Below are positions 55,548-64,000 of a stretch of 64,000 nt of DNA, piece after piece. The number at the start of each line of letters is the position of its first letter. Within the stretch, counting starts at the first letter, position 1. The stretch is taken from assembly GCA_024663395.1 (NCBI GenBank), contig JANFAH010000028.1, forward strand, positions 682,001 to 746,000, written 5' to 3'. The position numbers and the translations under genes are program-made. The notes under the pieces are model-generated. The model was not told the DNA's origin, made no database searches, and saw nothing but the letters and a program-made list of their open reading frames with translations. Origin of the DNA: Pisolithus tinctorius (taxonomy: Eukaryota; Basidiomycota; Agaricomycetes; Boletales; Pisolithaceae).

Positions 55548-56433
55548 TTACAGTGCGAAGATAGTTGCCTGCTTAGATATCCCGGTTGCCATAAGTTTGT
55601 CCTTGATTCGATTGCGAATTTTTCCGTAGAGCCCGTCATTCAAACTATAGATGTGGCTCACTGGATTAATCAAGTCAACTGTCGGGCCACGTGTTAAGCA
55701 AGCTACTTACATACTGTTGTCTTGGTCTCCACCTTGCCATCAGAGTAGAGAAGGGGGCTACATCGTGCCCCATTGACATCAAATTCGAGGAAGAAAGAAG
55801 TCACTGAGACGGCGTCGTTCTTCTCCCTGATGGTCGTCCGCGTCAGTTGGGACTCACTATGAGGTGGTAGACAGCAGAGAGCAAGAGCTCACGAGCAAAT
55901 GGCCAGTTGGAATTTGCCACGGTAACTTCCTCCTCCAGTAAAAAGCAGACGAGGGATGGCGGCTTCATTAACTTGATTGAGGGCGCCCTCCGTGAATAGC
56001 TTCAGTGCACCTTCGTTTTCCGGCTCTTGCTCAAGGACCTTCAGGGCGCGGGAGAGCAGTTCGCGCTCCGAGTCTGATACTCGCAAGGATTCGAGCACTG
56101 GTCCCTTGACTTCTTCTTCAAGTCTGTCATAAGGTAAATGTATAAGCCGACTCTGGCAATGTTGGGCAGCGTAATCGAACCCAGCCTGTTGGCCAAACCA
56201 GTGTATATTCAAAAGGGTGGTCAAGAAACTGTTGCACCATTTGGCATAGTCGCCGTCCTTGACTGCCTGTTTGTCTGCTGCTCTCGCAGCGAGCTCAAAG
56301 CTGTTTCGTACGTCCTCCTGGGAAAGGATTGGATGGAACGGCTAGGCCATGTAGTACGACGTACCTGGTGTTGCGCGCTAACGTCGGGTAAGAAAAGTAT
56401 GACAATGGAGACGCAGACAGCGGCACTGGCCAT
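55548..56433 (-). CDS. B1: divergent member of the unrecognised A/B family
   Basis: Minus-strand exons 56365-56433, 56181-56317, 55893-56123, 55711-55826 and 55548-55660 sum to 221 codons plus stop. The 137-nt and 116-nt exons equal the matching exons of A1-A3. Blocks: EDVRNSFELAARAADKQ (A3: TDVANSLEFASRVAAKE), WCNSFLTTLLNIHWF, VLESLRVSDSERELLSRALK, FTGGGSYRGKFQLAIC, NDAVSVTSFFLEF and a final IRNRIKDKLMATG helix. The first exon gives MASAAVCVSIVILFLPDVSA, hydrophobic and signal-peptide-like, where A members have GGTLVSVLANLTGLNR. This Met is chosen because an in-frame TGA lies 24 nt upstream; a longer gene with an upstream exon cannot be excluded. Function unknown. Confidence 0.68.
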
Positions 56434-56809
56434 GTGGTTCGTACACGAGGAGAGAGTTCAGCAGCTGTGGTTCGAGTACACACGGTGGTAGTAGGGGTTA
56501 TAATCCATACCCCTTGCGGCAGATGCCGCGAACCGACCTTCAACTCGCATGAGACATGTGCGTGGTGCCTGATCAATGTGGAAACCTGCCGTGCTGTGTC
56601 AGTGAGTAATCTTCCCATCTATGTTGGCCACTATAACACCGGTAAAGACGACGTCCCGATTCGGGGGCTGTGCAATACGGTTGGAGAAGGCGAAGGCACC
56701 CTCGAAACTTCCATTCATCTGATTATCAACGTCATCTGGACCTGTGGAGTCCCCAAAATTTTCCAATAGGCTAGCCAATAGGAATTATCGATTCATCATG
56801 AGCTGCTCC

Positions 56810-57220
56810 GCCGATTCACTTCTGATCTATAGAAGATAGGGGAAGCTGAAACGATCATCATGTCAATGTCGTGAATGTAAGTGGAATCCCAGCCCTGCAG
56901 GCTTTAACAATTTTCTCCAATAAGTAGGTCGGCATCGAGGATCACCAGGTGCCCTGCCAATTCATTGGAGGTGGGGGAAACTAAAATGATCATCTTCAAA
57001 CCTTTTATTCAACATGTCAAGGTCATCCGAGCATGTATGTAAGTTGAGGCCCAGCCCCGCTCATCCTGTAAAATTTATCCCATAGGTTGGCGTTGAGGAT
57101 GCCAGCTGTCCCTGGAAGACACAGGACTCGCAACTTCCATTCGACGTGTCAAGATGTAAGATGCATCTGAGCGTGCACGTAGATGGAGTCCGGCTCTGAC
57201 GATTTTCCGAACCGAATCGT
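56810..57220 (+). repeat. diverged tandem repeat, about 150-bp units, upstream of A2
   Basis: Roughly two and a half units. Shared marks in order: GGGGAARCTRAAAYGATCATC, a TGTAAGTKGA-type stretch, CCCAGCCC, a short AT-rich part, then a GGCRTYGAGGAT block ending CCAG. The third unit is partial (CTTCCATTCGACGTGTCAAG, GTAGATGGAGTCC). Alignment is by eye; unit length varies. It occupies the upstream region of A2 and may be regulatory or simply decayed. Confidence 0.5.
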
Positions 57221-57349
57221 CTTTCCGGGTATCCCTTCCCCCGCATGGGTCGCGGCTGGTGGCCATCAACCGCACAGGTCCCACTCAGGCGAAATCATAC
57301 CCTGGCAAATCCTAAGTGCCCTCGTGATCCCACCGGTTTGGACCATGGG

Positions 57350-57381
57350 TATAAAGTCAGATCGTTGACCGGTTCTGATCC
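57350..57381 (+). promoter_or_regulatory. A2 core promoter: TATA box and shared downstream motif
   Basis: TATAAA at 57350-57355 lies 74 nt before the A2 start codon, followed by GTTGACCGGTTCTGATCC. The A3 promoter has TATAAAAG and, at a similar distance, GTAGACGCGTTCTGAATC, and an orphan copy lies at 19871-19903. The downstream motif is near where transcription would start. Confidence 0.65.
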
Positions 57382-57423
57382 CATAACCCATAACTGGTTT
57401 AAACTCTTTCTCTCAAGTCAACC

Positions 57424-58512
57424 ATGTGCGAGGATATTGCTTCACTTGTGGCATACGTCGAATCGGCGACTCTGGCGCCCATTGAGCCGGGTCTTCACAC
57501 GAGGGCCGCGTTCCTCGCAGCGGCCGGCTTACAGGCGAGCCCCGCGGCCCTCTCAGAGGAGAAAGGTGCGTCGGAAATGCTATTTGTCGCCTGTAATCTC
57601 GGTGACGGATCGCGTACTAGACCGTGGAAAGTATTTGGGTGAACCTGGTAAGGACGGCGCTGCCACCATCGGTGGCACTCTGGTCTCAGTCCTCGCCAAC
57701 CTCAGCGGACAAAACCGCGTTAGTGGACCCTTTACTCCGATGTACAGACACCTCATTTTCATCATTTTAGACGGACGTTGCTAATTCCCTCGAATTTGCT
57801 TCTCGCGTTGCCGCCAAGGAAGCAGGGCCTGATGACCATACCTCAAAGTACTGGGAAGAGTTCAAAAAGTCCATCCTTCAAATCGGGTGGCTCAAGCAGA
57901 AGGATGAGCAAGTGCTTTTATTATTTTGCTAGTTATTATGATTTAATGCCATCCTAGGTGGTCCAAAGATTTTGTCGACGGTCAAAGTTCCGGTGCAGAA
58001 AACTTCAGCGACTATGTGATCGCAAATGTCAGAAACGACCCGCTCTATTCTGAGGCAGAAAAATCGGTCATTATCCAAGCTATGGAGTCGCTTCGAAGCC
58101 AGGCGGAAAAGCGTGCTTTCTTCAGGAAATTCACGGCTGGTGGTAGCAAGGGGTCCTATGGTGTTAACGCGGCAACGTATGTGCTTCCTACTTGATTTTC
58201 TTTGCTTCTGAATTGAATGTTTATAATTCCCTGAAAGGGTTAACAACGGAGCGCTGGCATTGCGTTTTTCTTGCTTTACATTCAACTGCAACGCCGCCGT
58301 GGATGATTATCTGATCTTCAGCATCAAAAATATCAAAGCTGATGTGCAAAAGGGTATGTCAGCATACTTACAACATTCCCTGACTCATGCACCATGTCGC
58401 AGACAACTTGGACGTTGCTGGGAACCAGAGAACCATCGACAACCTCAGATCGAAGATCGAGGCGAAATTAGACCAGACGGCCGGTGATTACATCGATAGT
58501 GTTGATATTTGA
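57424..58512 (+). CDS. A2: member of the unrecognised A/B family
   Basis: Exons 57424-57565, 57621-57718, 57771-57907, 57958-58176, 58238-58353 and 58403-58512 give 273 codons plus stop. Blocks in order: YVESATLAPIEPGLHTRAA, GTLVSVLANLSGQNR, DVANSLEFASRVAAKE, YWEEFKKSILQIGW, NVRNDPLYSEAEKSVIIQAM, ESLRSQAEKRAFFRKF, GALALRFSCFTFNCNA, VDDYLIFSIKNIKADV and LRSKIEAKLDQTAGDYIDS. No signal peptide or membrane segment, so probably intracellular. Reading it gives helical segments around a beta-rich middle. The third intron starts GC (GA|GCAAGT), the only donor that keeps frame and reproduces the 137-nt exon. Compared with A3 it has 12 extra residues at the end of exon 1. Function unknown. Confidence 0.85.
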
Positions 58513-58929
58513 ATAGTCACCCTGGCGATTTTTTTCGGAATAAATGTACTTGTACGAATGTTCTGATGTGAAATGACTGTTACTCTGATATAGTTCATCG
58601 CTACCCAAACAGTAACGCCAATTTGTTGTTCCCTTGGGAGTAGGAGGTTTTGTCGAACACAAGAATCTATCCTGCTGCCCTCAGGACTAACCCCTCTTTC
58701 TCCCTGTCACTTCCTACCAAGCCTTCCGAGTCCACGCCCTCGTATCTGTAATCCCTACCCCTAATTACTCAAGTCCGCTTGTGTGTTAGAGGAGACATGG
58801 CGGACGAAAAGGCCACAGACCAAATATAAGTTAACTTGCCTAGACAGAATTGTGGGATACTTATTCCGTGACGGGCATCCTGGCTACAAGAAGCGCTTTT
58901 AACTGACCCCTCCGATAAAGAACAAACGG
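58513..58929. other. intergenic, nothing recognised
   Basis: Short gap between A2 and the B3 relic, with no frame or motif of note. Confidence 0.5.
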
Positions 58930-59225
58930 GAAGTCTTCATCGACTCCATCACGAGCATGCAGGTTGAACAGCTTTAGTGCCTTCTCGTTTTCTGCTTTCT
59001 GCTGGAGGGCGTTCAAAGCATGGATGACACCCAAAGGGTCAAAAACTCTTCTCCAAGCCCATCAAAGTGGGGAACACGCACAAACTGAATGTGGAAAGTG
59101 TTTGGCAGCGTGAACGAACCCATCCTGTTGGCCGTATATTTATGAAAGCGTCGAACCATCTGGTGCTATTGTCGCCGCTTCTGGCAGTGAATTTGAAGCT
59201 GTTTCATACATTCTCTTTTACGAAG
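58930..59225 (-). pseudogene. B3: decayed relic of the A/B family
   Basis: The minus strand keeps pieces of a B-type gene in several frames: a NSFKFTARSGDNSTRWF-like stretch (with a stop just before it) matching B1 EDVRNSFELAARAADKQ, the DNA string GGCCAACAGGATGGGTTCG matching B1 GGCCAACAGGCTGGGTTCG at the same splice donor, then HALNALQQKAENEKALKLFN matching the PENEGALKLF region. Stops and frame changes show it is not functional. Confidence 0.72.
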
Positions 59226-59603
59226 ATTGAGTAGGAACGAGACTAGACGTCGTGGGAATGGTCTTATGTAGGTCGAGCGCTGAGCGGACAGAGATAATGT
59301 CATAAAGTCGAGGCCATGAGGCACTGCACGAACCCCATGATCATCATGATGGTCCCGTGATGACATAAACAGCGATGCACACTGCGCAAAGAGGCACCGC
59401 GGGTCACCCTGGCGTGGATAAAAGGCTCTCCATGAACGACGCCCACTCAGTGTCCCTTCTCTTTTCTCAGCCCACCGGTTTTGTGCCCAATCGGTAGTGT
59501 TTCTAGCCCCGACGACCATGAACATTGTCCTCAACTCTGCAAGCGGTGGTGCGTCGATTCCGACATTCATTGTCGCTCCTTCTAACTGAGCTATGGTCCA
59601 AAG

Positions 59604-60488
59604 CATCCGCAACTGTTGTCCCATCCACAATCATTGTCTTTCTTCCGGACGTGACTGAACAACACCAGGTAAGTGTTGAAGCGACAGTGCCTATAAACGT
59701 GCCCCTACCTTGAGGACGTCGACCGAATATTTCGTACCCAGGAGGATGTCCGAAATAGTTTTGAGTTTGCTGCGAGGGCCGCAACTAAGCAAGTCCCGGG
59801 AATCGACTACGCCAGGTGGCACAGATTTTTTGGCGTCGTCCTTCATAATATCCACTGGTTCACTGTGCAGGTTGAGTTAGTCTCTCTGAAGTTCGTTCAT
59901 CGTCTCTCGTTTCTAGTTCACCTTTATTTCAGGTCCGAACGAGCGATTCGGAGACCTGTACTCGACGTTATCCACGTATCCGATTCAGAACGCCACCTTG
60001 CCAGTGAAGCGTTGAGGGCTCTCCAGAATCCAGAAAACGAGGAAGCTTTACTGCTGTTCTGTGACCAGCACCCAGATAGTAAAGCCGCAAAGGAAGACGT
60101 TCACCGGTTGTTTTTCGGTGGAGGTGGAGAATATATTAGAAGTGCCAAGTTCCAGCTTACCTTCTGCTCGTGGGTTCATTCCTTGTCTATGACTGTAATA
60201 ATCCTACAGTCGTCATCCTTCCACAGGGAAGCGAACGGAGACGTGATTGCATCGTCTTTCTTTATTCAACTCCGCAGCAGCAGAGCAGAGGAAGTCACTA
60301 TCGGTATGTAATTCTTACTTCATCTGGGTAGTACACGGGGAGGTTTATTTTCCGAGTCTCATTGCACTGACATGATAGATTTCCACCAACACGGTTTGAA
60401 TACTCGCCTATTTGAGAGGCTTCGTTTTCCTTTGAAGAAGAAACTTGAAGATTCTGGAGAATCCAAGCAGATACTTGTCGAGTACTAG
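59604..60488 (+). CDS. B2: divergent member of the unrecognised A/B family, 5' end unresolved
   Basis: Exons seen: about 59604-59670, 59742-59875, 59933-60169, 60227-60303 and 60379-60488. Blocks: TIIVFLPDVTEQHQ (B1: IVILFLPDVSAQHQ), EDVRNSFEFAARAATKQ, VVLHNIHWF, VLDVIHVSDSERHLASEALR, LFFGGGGEYIRSAKFQLTFC, EANGDVIASSFFIQL and a final LRFPLKKKLEDSGESKQ. Intron phases match A1-A3 and B1. The last exon is 110 nt, like those of A2 and A3. The fourth exon shown is shorter than its counterparts (77 against 116 nt). The start is not found; the hydrophobic first visible block may be part of a signal-like N-terminus. It could be a full gene with an unrecognised first exon, or a truncated one. Confidence 0.62.
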
Positions 60489-61756
60489 TACTCGGACTAG
60501 GGGGTGCAAAGATGGAATGCAATCGACCGAGCGTATGACTCCCTTTCTTAAAGTGTACATAACTGATTCAGACGGCCCTTCCTATGCAAACTTCTTGTAA
60601 CTTCTCATTGCTTGATACGAGTAGTCGGTGCCATATCCCCATCTAAATTGCGCCCTTCTCTTCAAACTGGAAGGCATCATCGAGTTCCTTGTACATGCGT
60701 CATTGTGTCAGTGTAACAGGTGAGATGCGTTGGTTTGTTACCCAAAATGCAAGCATGACCAAGTCCTGCGAAGTCTGGAAGTGAGATTTGCCTGGGAAGC
60801 CACATATATATACTGGATTTTTTTTCCCTTTCACTGATAACAGTACTAAACCAGGAGTACTCTTTTGCCGACTTAGAGCAAGCGGACCTACGATGGAGCA
60901 GAACCTCACTACTGGTGATGAGCATCCGGCAAGAAAGGGCACGCGGAGAACGAGCGTAACTAGAAGAATTGAGGATATGACGAATCGGTCTGTGAGGCCC
61001 TCACTCCTCGCACCTCTTCAACCTCGACGAGGTCAATGACCCTCGGCCGCTTGGCATCCGACCTGCCTGCTTATTGATGCGGTGATCGCCGAGTGTGAAG
61101 AAAGAGGATAGGACGTGACCGGGAAACTCGGGGTTTTCCTGACAATTATGGATAGGGATAGATGGCTCGCTACTAGTCAGTTCCCCGTTGCCTTGGGTCT
61201 TTCGGGGCAGGGCAGCCCAAGGCATGGCTTCATTCAAGAGATATCTTCGTTTGTACGTTTACTGCTCGTGCCACGGTGCGAGCGATCTACATCAGCCTGC
61301 TCGCATGCCTTTTTCTGGCAAGTAAATTCAGATCGACAGGGCAGCGGCCTATCACAACTCAATGACATTCACCGAAGGCACTGCCATAACACATGCTGTA
61401 TGAACCCTGTCACATGATGCCCTCAGATCTCGTATGTGTGTACATGCCTTCATGAGACCTTGAACAGAGAAATGCCACATATCGTCACACTTTTTGCGTC
61501 TAGGTTTAACTTTCAAGCTCTCCCTAAAGTCGTATCATCGTAGAGTAAGTGAATGTGTCTACTCACTAATTACTGGCACAACGTATAACTCGGCTACCGG
61601 GTGCCTAGGCTCGCGCCACTCATAGCCGAACTTCAAAGCTTCACGGTCATGCCCTCAACCAAGAGAAATCAGAAAAATTGTCATATCACATCAGCACACT
61701 TTACACTTTCACAGATACAATTGAGACACTAGTACAAATGGCCAAAAAGCAATCAT
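60489..61756. other. intergenic with a dispersed repeat
   Basis: Contains the second copy of the segment also found at 25.5 kb. Otherwise short frames only and nothing recognised. Confidence 0.5.
60735..60870 (-). repeat. dispersed conserved segment, copy 2
   Basis: Minus-strand partner of 25478-25585. It reads YMWLPRQISLPDFAGLGHAC in the frame where changes against the other copy are mostly synonymous. Preceded by CAAAAGAGTACTCCTGGTTT. Confidence 0.55.
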
Positions 61757-62813
61757 TCAGATATCCACACCGTCGATATAATCTCCAGCCGCCTGGTCCA
61801 ATTTGTCTTCGATTTGCTGCCTAACCGCATCGATGGTTCTCTGATTCGCGGCGGCGTCCACGTTGTCTGTGACATAATGAATGAGTTTAGGGATATGGCA
61901 AGTATGTTTACATACCCTTCCGCACATCAGCTTTGATGTTCTTGATGCTGAAGATCAGATAATCATCCACCCTGGCGTTACAATTGAATGTAAATGCAGA
62001 GAAGCGCATTGCCAGTGCTCCATTTGTAACCCTGGCAGAGAATTAGTGAACCCTCGAAAAAAAGGCAGGGAGGGGTACATACGACGCCGCGTTAACACCG
62101 AAGGACCCCTTGCTACCGCCGGCGGTGAAGCTCCTGAAGAAGGCACGCTTTTCCGCCTGGCTTCGAAGCGACTCCATGGCTCGGATAACAACTGATTTTT
62201 CTGCCTCAGAATAGAGTGGGTCGTTTCTGACATTTTCGATCACGTAGTCGCTAAAGTTTTCAGCACCAGTTGTTGTGCCATCGATGAAATCCGACGACCA
62301 TCTGAAATGGTATTAGGTCGTAACGCCTGTAGAGAAAACAATAGCACATACTGGTCCTGCTGCTTGAACCATCCGATTTGGAAAATAGACGTCTTGAATG
62401 CATTCCAGTATGCCTCGGTATGGTCATCGGCCCCCACTTCCTTAGCGGCAACGCGAGAGGCGAACTCGAGTGAATTGGCAACGTCCGTCTAAATGATGGT
62501 AAGTGCCAATGAGGCGTCAACACTTGACATCATCTTGAACAAGGTGCACTGACGCGGTTTAGTCCGGTGAGGTTGGCAAGAACGGAGACCAAGGTGCCAC
62601 CGACGGCAGCAGCGCCATCCTGACCGGGCTCACCCAAAAACTTTCCACGGTCTAGTATGCAGATCGTCATCAATTTCGTAGGACGATATGTGAGGCCGCG
62701 GACACACCTCCAACTTCCTCAAGGACTTTAGCCCTTGAGTAGAGGCCGACCTGGAGTGGCGCTAAGGTCGCCGATTTGATGTACGCCGCAGCTTGAGTAA
62801 TATCGTTGGACAT
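61757..62813 (-). CDS. A3: member of the unrecognised A/B family
   Basis: Minus-strand exons 62708-62813, 62554-62651, 62352-62488, 62083-62301, 61916-62031 and 61757-61866 give 261 codons plus stop. All introns are GT-AG, 49-65 nt. The start MSNDITQAAAYIKSATLAPL is 91 nt after a TATAAAAG box. Blocks: LGEPGQDGAAAVGGTLVSVL, TDVANSLEFASRVAAKE, YWNAFKTSIFQIGWFKQQD, VRNDPLYSEAEKSVVIRAME, AFFRSFTAGGSKGSFGVNAA, GALAMRFSAFTFNCNARVDD and VRQQIEDKLDQAAGDYIDG. It is the cleanest family member and the best reference for the others. It lies tail-to-tail with B2. No signal peptide. Function unknown. Confidence 0.87.
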
Positions 62814-62872
62814 GTTGACTTGAAAGAACTTGAGAGGAGTTTACAGTGGATGTGTGAACTACAGCGGTCCTA

Positions 62873-62904
62873 GATTCAGAACGCGTCTACAAACCTCTTT
62901 TATA
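62873..62904 (-). promoter_or_regulatory. A3 core promoter: TATA box and shared downstream motif
   Basis: TATAAAAG read on the minus strand (TATAAAA at 62898-62904), then GCGTTCTGAATC at 62873-62884. The match to the A2 promoter is in the TATA box and the GTTCTGA block. Confidence 0.6.
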
Positions 62905-64000
62905 CTTATGGGCTTTACAGTCTTGATCTATATCTGGTGAAATCGTAATGCTTGCGATGCACCAGCACCAACACGGGATTGTTAACCTGCGCGGCTGGCC
63001 TCCTGACCACGGACACAACGTTATGTTTTCCCGGTCAGAGAAGCCGAGAAGATAGTTGGAAAGCGGCAGCCTGTAGGTTCTCCACTTACATGTTCACATG
63101 ATATTGACGTGTTCAATGGAAGCAAGAGGGATGCTTCGAAGACGCACTCTCCTCCGCGTTCCAGGCATCTGGCTCGGTGGTTCAGGCACGGCATGCCCCA
63201 GTTTATCCTTTCGGGGGTAATGAACGGGCAACTTGATCTAGGAGATCTGTTACTGTAAGACTGAAATAGTGCTCCACCCAACGGCTGATGACAAGCATCG
63301 CATGTAACTTTCAAGTTTCTGAGGCTAGGACACACGTCTGACTGGCCACGTTGCCCCACATTTTGCAAGAGGTGCCGTCACTGTAATAGAATTATCACCA
63401 CCCAGCTATGAGTTGTCGTTTTATCAGCTTGGGTGTCACCATTCAAGCGACAAGAGGGGGTTATATCCTTAATTGGAAGCCACCAATGCCATCTTCTCCC
63501 TCCCACCACTGCTCCAAGAGTGTCCTTACCTTGTAAATATTCCGTTAGATCATATCTTCCAGAGTTCAATGTATCGGCATAAGGTTTACACAGAAAGGCA
63601 AGGTCGATACGCTGCGTTCTGCGCAGGTTACTTGCCGCATCGTTTCACGGTCCAGACTGCCTTCGGAGAAGTACGCAAAAGTCGGAATCACGATTTTTGC
63701 CTTCCTGACATTCACGTCTTGGGCGTTGTTTGCTCCTGGCTCCTCCCGAGCACCGCCGGAGACGTTGAGTTGAAACTAGTGTCAATATTCAGAATCCATA
63801 GAATAGGAAAAACCAGCTGAATGCAATAGGTCTTCCAGGCCAGCGCCGGTATTCTCGCATTGTTCAACTTCGTCAACTGGCCGCCTCACATCTGACAACC
63901 TGAATGGACGCACTTTCTACGACGGGATGTTGGGCCCGTTCAACCGGTCCTGGTGCCACCTAGCAATACTACATTGTCTGCGCTAGCAGCTTGCACAGCA
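62905..64000. other. right flank, nothing recognised
   Basis: Two open frames, 63021-63368 (-, 115 codons) and 63473-63820 (+, 115 codons), match nothing I know and show no splice context. I do not call them. Confidence 0.45.

Overview
The window is nuclear DNA of a filamentous basidiomycete, most likely an Agaricomycete. The genes are split by many short introns (about 45-80 nt) with GTRNGT-type donors, and the recognisable families fit that group: a fungal HMG-box regulator, two DUF6699-type proteins, a GH5_9-like beta-glucanase, a methionine-permease-like transporter, an RBR ubiquitin ligase and two 40S ribosomal protein genes. Exon borders below were read by eye from splice signals and reading frame and are not supported by transcripts.

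Layout. 1-8546 shows no recognisable gene. 8547-10195 is an HMG-box gene with an apparent 1-base frameshift. 12857-15555 holds two DUF6699-type genes on the minus strand. 17163-19035 is a GH5_9-like glucanase. 20931-21878 is the first copy (A1) of an unrecognised protein family. 22219-24926 is a methionine-permease-like gene. 26475-28542 is a decayed tandem copy of the intact RBR ligase gene at 29043-32119. At 32393-34220 the uS15 (minus) and eS6 (plus) ribosomal protein genes diverge from a 367-bp promoter region.

34764-54395 is a nested retrotransposon. An 8.3-kb chromodomain Ty3-type element (278-bp LTRs, target duplication ATGCC) has its gag broken by an 11.4-kb second Ty3-type element in the opposite orientation (1814-bp LTRs, target duplication ACGG). 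The outer element carries two in-frame TGA codons in an otherwise open gag-pol and a third ORF with a C-terminal membrane segment. The inner element carries an intact 220-codon ORF inside each LTR.

55548-62813 is a cluster of the same unrecognised family seen at 20.9 kb: A2 (plus), A3 (minus), divergent members B1 (minus) and B2 (plus), and a decayed relic B3 (minus). Internal exon lengths (98, 137, 219 and 116 nt) and intron phases are conserved, which links A and B as one superfamily. A2 and A3, and an orphan site at 19.9 kb, share a core-promoter-like sequence. I do not recognise the function. This is the best candidate in the window for an undescribed system.

The clearest functional link among neighbours is the divergent pair of 40S ribosomal protein genes. 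The HMG regulator, glucanase, permease and ligase look like unrelated housekeeping or regulatory genes, separated by gene-poor DNA rich in relics.
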